Origin: Cedecea colo
GTDB lineage: Bacteria; Pseudomonadota; Gammaproteobacteria; Enterobacterales; Enterobacteriaceae
Reading direction: 5' to 3'
Length of the DNA stretch: 64,000 nucleotides
NCBI RefSeq assembly: GCF_011808225.1
Contig: NZ_SOYS01000005.1
Span: 186,001-250,000, forward strand
Shown: positions 57,239 through 64,000 of the stretch, one piece after another
Layout: every line of letters starts with the position of its first letter
Numbering within the stretch: position 1 is the first letter of the stretch
Program-made: the position numbers and the translations under genes
Notes under the pieces: model-generated
The model's input: only the letters and a program-made list of their open reading frames with translations
The model's database searches: none
Told to the model about the DNA's origin: nothing

Positions 57239-58891
57239 ATGCGGTTGGCAATTAAAGGGTTAGCGTCGGCACTGTTAGTGGCGTTGAGTTTGACGAGCGT
57301 ATCTGCGCTGGCGTGGGAAAAAGACAAAACCTACAACATTACTATTCTGCACACCAACGACCATCACGGCCATTTCTGGCGTAATGAATATGGCGAATAT
57401 GGCCTGGCCGCGCAGAAAACGCTGGTGGACAGCGTGCGTAAAGAAGTGAAGCAGAAAGGCGGTAGCGTACTATTGCTCTCGGGCGGTGATATCAATACCG
57501 GCGTGCCGGAATCCGACCTGCAGGATGCAGAGCCCGATTTCCGCGGCATGAATCTGATTGGCTACGACGCGATGGCTATCGGGAACCATGAGTTCGACAA
57601 TCCGCTTTCGGTTTTGCGCCAGCAGGAAAAATGGGCCAAATTCCCGCTGCTTTCAGCCAATATTTATCAAAAAAGCACCGGGGAACGCTTATTTAAACCC
57701 TGGGCCATTTTCAAACCGCAGGGCATTAAAATCGCGGTAATTGGCCTGACCACAGACGACACCGCAAAAATCGGTAACCCTGAATTCTTCACCGATATCG
57801 AATTCCGCAAACCTGCCGACGAAGCGAAGCTGGCGATTCAGGAACTGCAAAGTACAGAAAAGCCGGACGTGATTATCGCTGCGACCCACATGGGTCACTA
57901 TGATAACGGCGAACACGGCTCCAACGCGCCGGGGGACGTTGAAATGGCGCGCAGTCTGCCAGCAGGCGCGCTGACAATGATTGTGGGCGGTCACTCACAA
58001 AACCCAGTCTGCATGGCTTCCGAAAACAAAAAGCAGGTTGATTACGTGCCGGGTACGCCCTGCGCGCCGGATAAGCAAAACGGCACATGGATTGTGCAGG
58101 CGCACGAGTGGGGAAAATACGTTGGCCGCGCGGATTTTGAATTCCGCAACGGCGAGATGAAGCTGGTCCACTATCAGCTGATTCCCATCAATCTGAAGAA
58201 GAAAATTACCTACGACAACGGCGAAAGTGAGCGCGTACTTTACACTCCGCAAATCGTTGAAAATCAGCGCATGCTTTCGCTGTTAACGCCGTTCCAGAAT
58301 AAAGGCCAGGCGCAGCTTAAGGTAAAAGTGGGCAGCGTGAACGGGCATCTGGAAGGGGATCGCAGCAAAGTTCGGTTTGTACAAACGAACCTCGCGCATG
58401 TCATCCTTGCCGCGCAAATGGCGCGCACCAGCGCAGATTTTGCGGTGATGAGCGGCGGCGGTATTCGCGATTCTATCGAAGCGGGCGATATTACCTATAA
58501 AGATGTGCTGAAGGTGCAGCCGTTTGGCAATACCCTGGCTTATGTCGATATGTCGGGTAAAGAAGTCGTTGAATACCTGACTGCTGTTGCGAAGAAAACG
58601 CCTGATTCCGGAGCGTATCCGCAGTTTGCCAACGTCAGTTTTGTTTCAACCGGCGGCAATTTGCAGGATTTAAAAATAAAAGGCGAAGCGGTTGACCCAG
58701 CCAAAACCTACCGTATGGCGACGCTGAGCTTTAACGCCACCGGCGGCGACGGCTATCCGGCTATCGATAAAAAACCGGCCTATGTCAATACCGGTTTTGT
58801 GGATGCGGAAGTGCTTAAGCAGTACATCGAACAAAACTCACCGCTGGATGTGAACGCTTACGAGCCGAAAGGCGAGGTGCGCTGGCAGTAA
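57239..58891 (+). CDS. ushA: UshA, periplasmic UDP-sugar hydrolase / 5'-nucleotidase
   Basis: A 550-residue protein, the E. coli length, with a signal peptide ending SVSALA (about residue 25). The N-terminal metallophosphatase domain has the ligands D41 and H43 (HTNDHHGH), D84 (LSGGDINTG), N116/H117 (GNHEFDN) and the later HMGHY and GGHSQNP. The C-terminal domain (about 360-550) binds the nucleotide (LSFNATGGDGYP). It hydrolyses UDP-sugars and nucleotides in the periplasm. Confidence 0.98.
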   Translation: MRLAIKGLASALLVALSLTSVSALAWEKDKTYNITILHTNDHHGHFWRNEYGEYGLAAQKTLVDSVRKEVKQKGGSVLLLSGGDINTGVPESDLQDAEPDFRGMNLIGYDAMAIGNHEFDNPLSVLRQQEKWAKFPLLSANIYQKSTGERLFKPWAIFKPQGIKIAVIGLTTDDTAKIGNPEFFTDIEFRKPADEAKLAIQELQSTEKPDVIIAATHMGHYDNGEHGSNAPGDVEMARSLPAGALTMIVGGHSQNPVCMASENKKQVDYVPGTPCAPDKQNGTWIVQAHEWGKYVGRADFEFRNGEMKLVHYQLIPINLKKKITYDNGESERVLYTPQIVENQRMLSLLTPFQNKGQAQLKVKVGSVNGHLEGDRSKVRFVQTNLAHVILAAQMARTSADFAVMSGGGIRDSIEAGDITYKDVLKVQPFGNTLAYVDMSGKEVVEYLTAVAKKTPDSGAYPQFANVSFVSTGGNLQDLKIKGEAVDPAKTYRMATLSFNATGGDGYPAIDKKPAYVNTGFVDAEVLKQYIEQNSPLDVNAYEPKGEVRWQ

Positions 58892-58901
58892 TAATTCGTC
58901 A

Positions 58902-58925
58902 ATCCTCTCCCGCAAGGGGGAGGGT
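58902..58925. repeat. CCCTCTCC-type hairpin after ushA
   Basis: CCTCTCCC-GCAA-GGGGGAGG then TTTTCC, 10 bp after the ushA stop. It is one unit of the repeat family and probably the ushA terminator. Confidence 0.7.
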
Positions 58926-58953
58926 TTTCCAGACCCATTCCTGCCTGACCGCT

Positions 58954-59789
58954 TCACTTCAAAGACAGTAAAACATCCGTCTGCAATGCATGCTCTGGTA
59001 CAGGCAGACTGTGGCACAGTTGCAGACGCTGGATAAATCGCCCCGCCTGGCCCTCTGCTGCGGACAAATGAAATTTCGGCAGAAACCTGGTCCGACGACA
59101 GGCTCCCCGGACCGGTACGGCCAGGTTCAGAAACGCAGCTTTGCGGCGTTGACCATGCGGGGACGGACCGTCAGAAACGACTGGTCCCGCGTGGCGCTGC
59201 GGGTGATGCCTGAAGCCGCGCAGGCGGCCGGGGTGGTATTTGACCCCATTCGGAGTAATGACAAAGAACCCTCCATTCCGGATGTGCTTGCGCCACTTGA
59301 TAAATATCTCCACGGTTTTATTAACCCGCAACGGATCGCCGCGACCTTTATCGGCGCTACGTTAATAATTTTCACATCCATTCTTTCCATCCTCTGCTGC
59401 GTCTCCCGCCCGGGAAACTGAAAATGCACATGCCGGTCAACCCAAACGGGATCCTTGCGAAATTCGCTCGGGGAGAGGCCGAAGGTGTATTTGAAGGCGC
59501 GGGAAAATGATTCCGGATTTTCAAAGCCAGCGTCCAGGGCAATATCAATGACCTTGTCCTGCGGCTTATTCACCAGGCGAAATGAGGCTCTTTTTAGACG
59601 CATCAGCGTGATATAGCGACTGATGCTAACGCCGCAGTACAGGCTGAACTGACGATGAAAGTGACATCGTGAAAAGCAGGCGATCGCGCTGAGCTGTTCA
59701 ACCGTCAGCAGGCAGTCCAGGTGCTGCTCAATGTGCGTGAATACCTGCTCGAATCGTCTGGCGTAAAGTTCTGCTTTGCCGTTAGTCAT
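58954..59789 (-). pseudogene. AraC-family regulator with frameshifted GyrI-like domain
   Basis: From the ATG at 59789 the frame encodes an intact AraC DNA-binding domain (residues about 8-112, with two helix-turn-helices; ENPESFSRAFKYTFGLSPSE). The start of the GyrI-like domain follows (VKIINVAPIKVAAIRC). After about 59330 the homologous sequence continues in another frame (RVNKTVEIFIKWRKH, later LNLAVPVRGACRR), while the original frame runs on into unrelated residues to 59127. So the effector domain is broken. A truncated DNA-binding protein could still be made. Confidence 0.65.
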
Positions 59790-59891
59790 TTTCCCACCCT
59801 CAGAACGGCTACTTTGCCGACCAGAGCGGTTATCGTCCTGACCGAAATTGCTCTTTTGCGAAGCAGAAGCTTCGGGGGAAGGAACCTGACA

Positions 59892-60371
59892 TTAATCGCG
59901 GCGGGCGATATCGGCAAAGCTGGCATCAAGCAGCTTTGCCAGAAAGCTCGCGGCAAGCTCAATATCCAGCCCGCGCCTGCCGCCGGAAATATAAATCGAG
60001 TCAAACGCCTGCGCCGGCGCGTCAATTACCGTCGGCAGGCGTTTCTTTTGTCCCAGCGGGCTGATGCCGCCGACCAGATATCCCGTGACGCGCTGTGCGA
60101 CCATCGGATCTGCCATATCAACTTTTTTAACGCCCAGCGCTTTCGCCACTTTCTTTAGATCCAACTGCCCCGATACGGGGGTAACGGCCACGGCCAGATG
60201 CTTCATATCGCCATTCATCGCCACCAGCAGCGTTTTATACACCTGCGCGGCATTGAGTCCCAGCTTGCGAACCACTTCATCACCGAAATTAGTTTCGCTG
60301 GGATCGTGATCATAAGTATGGAGCTGAAAAGGAATTTTGTTCTTTTCAAGGAGCTTTACGGCGGGCGTCAT
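59892..60371 (-). CDS. ybaK: YbaK, Cys-tRNA(Pro)/Cys-tRNA(Cys) deacylase
   Basis: A 159-residue trans-editing protein, the E. coli length. The single-domain YbaK fold has the catalytic Lys in [11 protein letters not shown] and the loop [14 protein letters not shown]. It clears Cys from mischarged tRNA-Pro with prolyl-tRNA synthetase. The gene stands alone, with 210 bp to ybaP. Confidence 0.96.
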   Translation of the reverse strand: MTPAVKLLEKNKIPFQLHTYDHDPSETNFGDEVVRKLGLNAAQVYKTLLVAMNGDMKHLAVAVTPVSGQLDLKKVAKALGVKKVDMADPMVAQRVTGYLVGGISPLGQKKRLPTVIDAPAQAFDSIYISGGRRGLDIELAASFLAKLLDASFADIARRD

Positions 60372-60580
60372 TTCATCCTTCCTGCAAAAATTGTCTCAAA
60401 AACGCACGGAATTGTAATTCAGGTGATATGTTTTATAGATACTATAAACCCGCTTAATAGTGATAGCGTTAATCTTCACATTGAGCGACAATTCCAGCTT
60501 CGGTCGTTAAATCGTCCGAAATAACAACAATAATAAACTTAATTCTCTTTGACGGGCCAATAGCGATATTGGCCATTTTT

Positions 60581-61384
60581 TTAGATTTTTTTCAAGAGGT
60601 TAGGCAGGTTTCCTTCCCCGTAAAGATGTAGCGCGCCCACGGCAACTACGTAACGTCCGGCGGGAAGCTGCTGCAAAAAAGCCTGCCACTGACGGTTACG
60701 CTGGTACATGAGCACGTCGTATAACTCCTCGCCAAATGTATTTGGCAGGGCGGTATTATCCTGCGGCGGCGGCGGCGTTTCCATCCACCAACCGATCATC
60801 GTTTGCAGCAGTCGGGCGTTGGTATGCCAGTGGGTCAGCGTGTCCATCAGCAGGGGCATTCCGCCCTGTGGAAGCTGCATCAGCATGTCAATCTGGCTTT
60901 GCGCGCCTTCCAGCTCCACCACCGGCACAGATAGCGCTTTGGCCGCCTCCAGCAGTTGAAAATCGATGCCGTAGTCAGGACGTAACCCCAGGCGTTGGGC
61001 CTGATGAGCCTGGAGCACCAGCGCGATTTGCCATGCCGGCTGGTTATCAATAGCGCTAAGCGAAATGCCCAGCTCCTGCGTCAGGGAAACGACCCGCTGC
61101 CAGTCCGCAGGGGATAAACGCTGCTCAAGAGGCTTTTCATCCGCATTGCGAGAGAAGGGGGAGCCGCCTTCGGAAATATCGGCCTCGACAATCAGCGCAT
61201 CCGCATCGCGCAGTTTGTCGAGTAAGCGCTGTGACAGGGGAGCCATATCACGGGTCCCCATATGAATGCTGCCTACCAGGTGGAGATAGCGCTGGCCGGG
61301 GAGCGCAACATCCAGCGCAGGCCAGGGATAGGTTGTGGTGGCAAGGCCTGAAAACAGTGAGCGAATGCGCGACAGCAAACCCAT
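60581..61384 (-). CDS. ybaP: YbaP, TraB/GumN family protein
   Basis: A 267-residue protein (E. coli 264). The TraB/GumN motifs are visible: HLVGSIHMGT near the N-terminus, DALIVEADIS, and the C-terminal VVAVGALHLYGEGNL. These carry the GxxH residues proposed as metal ligands in Tiki/TraB proteases. The E. coli function is unknown. Confidence 0.93.
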   Translation of the reverse strand: MGLLSRIRSLFSGLATTTYPWPALDVALPGQRYLHLVGSIHMGTRDMAPLSQRLLDKLRDADALIVEADISEGGSPFSRNADEKPLEQRLSPADWQRVVSLTQELGISLSAIDNQPAWQIALVLQAHQAQRLGLRPDYGIDFQLLEAAKALSVPVVELEGAQSQIDMLMQLPQGGMPLLMDTLTHWHTNARLLQTMIGWWMETPPPPQDNTALPNTFGEELYDVLMYQRNRQWQAFLQQLPAGRYVVAVGALHLYGEGNLPNLLKKI

Positions 61385-61449
61385 ACAGCAAACTCCCTGG
61401 CTAAAAAGTCATGCTACCGCCGTGGGGAAGAAGGTGCAAATTTCTACGT

Positions 61450-61485
61450 GCCGGGGCCGGACCAAAACGCAGGCCCGGCCCCGGC
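61450..61485. terminator. GC-rich hairpin between nlpA and ybaP
   Basis: A perfect 11-bp stem GCCGGGGCCGG / CCGGCCCCGGC with a 14-base loop, 7 bp past the nlpA stop. It has no U-tract, so its termination strength is uncertain. Confidence 0.6.
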
Positions 61486-61492
61486 TGGTAAA

Positions 61493-62311
61493 TTACCAGC
61501 CCGGCACGGCTCCGCCGTTAAAGATTTTCTCCGCCGCTTTTGCTACTTCCGGTGACTGATACGACTGGATAAATTCCTTAACGTTTTCCGCCTCTTTATT
61601 ATCTTCTCGCGTCACGATGATATTGACGTACGGCGAGTTTTTGTCCTCAATAAATACGCTGTCGTGCACCGGCGATAAGCCGGTTTGCTGTATATAGGTG
61701 GTGCTGATGATAGCCACATCGACTTTCGGATCGTCAAGTACGCGCGGCAGCTGCGCCCCTTCCAGCTCCATGATTTGCAAATGATGCGGATTTGCCGTGA
61801 TATCCAGCGCCGTGGGCAGCAGACCGGTATTCGGCTTAAGCGCGATCAGCTTTTCTTTTTGCAACAGCAACAGCGCCCGGCCAAGATTGGTTGGATCGTT
61901 TGGAATCGCAATGGTGGCGCCATTTTTTAGTTCTGCAACTGCTTTGATTTTGCGGGAATAGCCCGCCATCGGGAATACAAAGGTATTGCCCACCGCCACC
62001 AGCTTGTAGTTATGCGCTTTGTTGTCCTCTGCCAGGAACGGACGATGCTGGAACACGTTAGCATCCAGTTCGCCCTGGCTGGTTGCGTCGTTCGGCAATA
62101 ACGAGCCGCTAAAGCCCACCAGCTCAACGTCCAGACCGTATTTCTCTTTCGCAACTTTTTTGGCCACTTCCGCCACGTCCTGCTCCGCGCCGTTAATCAC
62201 GCCGACTTTGATGTGTTTCGCATCGCTGCCGCTTTGATCGCAACCCGCCAGCAGCAGGCCAGCCAGGAGTAAAGCAGCGGCGCGGTATAAATGAAGTATC
62301 GACATTTTCAC
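61493..62311 (-). CDS. nlpA: NlpA, lipoprotein-28 (MetQ-family)
   Basis: A 272-residue lipoprotein. The lipobox LLAGC puts the Cys at residue 24, followed by DQSGSDAKHIKVGVINGAEQ and then DVAEVAKKVAKEKYGLDVEL. The NMT1/lipoprotein-9 fold resembles the D-methionine binder MetQ. E. coli NlpA is nearly identical and is an inner-membrane lipoprotein with a minor role in methionine uptake. In E. coli it lies far away; here it lies between ybaP and copA. Confidence 0.93.
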   Translation of the reverse strand: MKMSILHLYRAAALLLAGLLLAGCDQSGSDAKHIKVGVINGAEQDVAEVAKKVAKEKYGLDVELVGFSGSLLPNDATSQGELDANVFQHRPFLAEDNKAHNYKLVAVGNTFVFPMAGYSRKIKAVAELKNGATIAIPNDPTNLGRALLLLQKEKLIALKPNTGLLPTALDITANPHHLQIMELEGAQLPRVLDDPKVDVAIISTTYIQQTGLSPVHDSVFIEDKNSPYVNIIVTREDNKEAENVKEFIQSYQSPEVAKAAEKIFNGGAVPGW

Positions 62312-62422
62312 CCTGTAGTTCCTTGTAAAATAATCAGTTACGGCCAGGGATGACTATAGCGGGAAGCGGGAAAGAGGTTAAAAAACGAAAAGGAATGGCT
62401 AAGACGGAAAAGCTATAAGCAA

Positions 62423-62454
62423 GCTGGCGGATAACGTTTTGCTTATCCGCCAGC
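62423..62454. terminator. Hairpin between copA and nlpA
   Basis: A perfect 12-bp stem GCTGGCGGATAA / TTATCCGCCAGC with an 8-base loop, 35 bp past the copA stop. It probably ends copA transcription. Confidence 0.65.
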
Positions 62455-62489
62455 AATCAGGTTGTTAAAAGCATCGCGCCATCCGGCGC

Positions 62490-64000
62490 TTAATCTTCAG
62501 GTTTAAAACGCAGCAGACGGTTAGCGTTGCTCACTACCGTAATGGAAGAAAGCGCCATCGCAGCCCCGGCAACCACCGGATTAAGCAGCGTACCGGTAAG
62601 CGGGTAAAGCACGCCGGCGGCAATCGGGATGCCGATTGAGTTATAAACAAAGGCACCCATCAGATTCTGCTTCATATTTCTGAGCGTCGCTCTGGAAATC
62701 GCCAGCGCGTCTGCCACGCCCACCAGGCTATGGCGCATCAGCGTGATGGCCGCTGTCTCAATCGCGACGTCGCTGCCGCCGCCCATGGCAATACCCACTT
62801 CCGCCTGGGCCAGCGCGGGCGCATCGTTAATACCGTCGCCTACCATCGCCACCTGGCGTCCCTGCTGCTGCAGATTTTTAATCGCCTCGGCTTTGCCATC
62901 CGGCAGCACTCCGGCAATGACCTCGTCGATGCCCGCTTCTTTAGCAATAGCGTTCGCGGTCGTTGGATTATCTCCGGTCAGCATCACCAGGCGATAGCCG
63001 TTACGGTGTAAGCGTTGCAGCGCGCTCACGCTGTCGGCCCGTAACGGATCGCGAAGGACAAAGAGGGCGACGAGCTTGCCATTTACTGCCAGCAGCACCG
63101 GCGTTGCGCCCAGGCTTGCCTGCGCCTCAATCTCATTTGCCAGCGGCCGGGTATCAATCTGTTGCTCGTCGAGCAACGCCTTATTGCCCAGCAGCAACGC
63201 GCAACCTTCGGACTCGCCGCTTACGCCGAGACCACGCAGAGTACGGAAGCCGGTAACCTCCGGCAGCTTAATGTCGCCCGCTTTCTCCAGAATTGCACGG
63301 GCAAGTGGATGGCTGGAGCCTTGTTCAAGCGCCGCAGCTAGCCTTACGGCGTCGTTTTCCTGCATGCCGCCATGTGTTTTCACCGCCACGACCTGGGGTT
63401 TGCCTTCCGTCAGCGTACCTGTTTTATCGAAAACAATAGTGTCGAGAGTGCTGGCCCGCTGTAGCGCATCGGCATCACGCACTAACACGCCAAATTCAGC
63501 CGCACGCCCCACGCCTGAAATAATCGACATCGGCGTAGCAAGTCCCAGCGCGCAAGGGCAGGCGATAATCAGCACCGTGGTGGCAATCACCAGCGTATAA
63601 ACAATCTGTGGGGCAGGGCCGACGAAGTACCAGACTGCCGCGCTAAACAGAGCAATCAGCACCACGACCGGAACAAACATAGCAGAAATTTTATCGGCCA
63701 GCTGCCCGATTTCCGGCTTGCTGCTCTGCGCCTGACGAACCATGCGGATAATGCGCGACAGCGTTGTATGGCTGCCGGTCGCCGTAGCGCGGAATAACAC
63801 GCTGCCATCCTGCACAACAGTCCCGGCGTGGATGGCGTCGCCGTCCGCTTTTTGCTGGGGAACCGGCTCGCCCGTCAGCATGGCTTCATCAAACCAGGCT
63901 TCGCCCCGGCTAATCTCGCCGTCCACCGGCACACGGTCGCCGGTAGTAAGGCGCAGCGTCATTCCGGCGGTAACTTCGGCCAGAGGAAGCGATTTTTCGC
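62490..64000 (-). CDS. copA: CopA, Cu(I)-exporting P-type ATPase (C-terminal part)
   Basis: The frame is open to the window edge (from 63998), so about 503 residues are visible and the N-terminal heavy-metal domains are missing. Present are the actuator loop TGE ([10 protein letters not shown]), the transport-site CPC in [14 protein letters not shown], the phosphorylation motif DKTGTLTEG, the HP motif in SSHPLAR and the hinge [10 protein letters not shown]. It exports cuprous ions from the cytoplasm. The E. coli neighbour ybaQ is not found between copA and ybaP. Confidence 0.98.
   Translation of the reverse strand, partial: EKSLPLAEVTAGMTLRLTTGDRVPVDGEISRGEAWFDEAMLTGEPVPQQKADGDAIHAGTVVQDGSVLFRATATGSHTTLSRIIRMVRQAQSSKPEIGQLADKISAMFVPVVVLIALFSAAVWYFVGPAPQIVYTLVIATTVLIIACPCALGLATPMSIISGVGRAAEFGVLVRDADALQRASTLDTIVFDKTGTLTEGKPQVVAVKTHGGMQENDAVRLAAALEQGSSHPLARAILEKAGDIKLPEVTGFRTLRGLGVSGESEGCALLLGNKALLDEQQIDTRPLANEIEAQASLGATPVLLAVNGKLVALFVLRDPLRADSVSALQRLHRNGYRLVMLTGDNPTTANAIAKEAGIDEVIAGVLPDGKAEAIKNLQQQGRQVAMVGDGINDAPALAQAEVGIAMGGGSDVAIETAAITLMRHSLVGVADALAISRATLRNMKQNLMGAFVYNSIGIPIAAGVLYPLTGTLLNPVVAGAAMALSSITVVSNANRLLRFKPED

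Noticed and set aside
58990-59421. 143-codon + strand frame between ushA and ybaK
   Set aside because: It is antisense to the broken AraC/GyrI-type gene, whose minus-strand reading matches known domains far better.
60555-60582. Hairpin GGCCAATA-GCGA-TATTGGCC followed by seven T on the + strand, between ybaK and ybaP
   Set aside because: It would terminate + strand transcription, but no + strand gene lies upstream and on the minus strand no U-tract follows. Not listed as a ybaP terminator.

Overview
The window is a core-chromosome segment of a member of the Enterobacteriaceae that is not Escherichia coli itself. The evidence is the gene order, which follows the E. coli 9.8-11 min region almost gene for gene (clpX-lon-hupB-ppiD-ybaV-fadM-queC-ybaE-cof-decR-mdlAB-glnK-amtB-tesB-ybaY-atl-ffs ... 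ybaA ... ylaC-maa-hha-tomB-acrBAR ... priC-ybaN-apt-dnaX-ybaB-recR-htpG-adk-hemH-gsk ... ybaL-fsr-ushA-ybaK-ybaP ... copA). Proteins match their E. coli counterparts closely in length and active-site residues. I do not assign a genus. All identifications are by reading the translations; no search was run.

Region by region. 1-10.3 kb: proteolysis and protein folding (clpX end, lon with its heat-shock promoter, hupB, ppiD), then small housekeeping genes. 10.3-19.7 kb: a divergent cysteine desulfhydrase/DecR pair, the MdlAB ABC exporter, the sigma-54/NtrC-controlled glnK-amtB ammonium module, tesB, ybaY, atl. 19.9-20.0 kb: 4.5S RNA (ffs). 20.0-32.7 kb is the main accessory stretch. It holds unknown membrane and soluble genes, a MocR-type regulator with its divergent YczE membrane protein, an eroded AraC gene, a double-GNAT protein, ybaA, the complete nitric-oxide detoxification set norR/norVW, a flavin reductase, an XRE/2TM regulator, remnants of a GntR-PTS locus, and the zinc-independent L31/L36 paralogues. 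32.8-40.5 kb: ylaC, maa, hha-tomB and the AcrAB-AcrR efflux locus. 40.5-52.2 kb: replication, recombination and nucleotide genes (ybaM, priC, apt, dnaX with its frameshift signal, ybaB, recR, htpG, adk, hemH, gsk). 52.2-53.9 kb: a HipBA module with three phased operator repeats. 53.9-64 kb: ybaL, fsr, ushA, a broken AraC/GyrI-type gene, ybaK, ybaP, an nlpA gene and copA (5' end outside the window).

Differences from the E. coli order that I can see: mscK, ylaB, aes and ybaQ are not found. Extra genes are ccdA-like, yczR/yczE, norRVW, a GlsB/YeaQ-type gene, hipBA and nlpA.

The most unusual structure is a family of roughly 138-bp non-coding elements placed directly after apt, dnaX and adk. The three copies share their ends, a central palindrome and a distal hairpin. 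At apt and at adk the element is bracketed by two identical 24-bp copies of the local terminator-like hairpin, whose sequence differs between the two loci. A similar duplicated hairpin, around an unrelated 119-bp insert, lies after ybaY. This looks like a terminator-targeting miniature element that duplicates its target.
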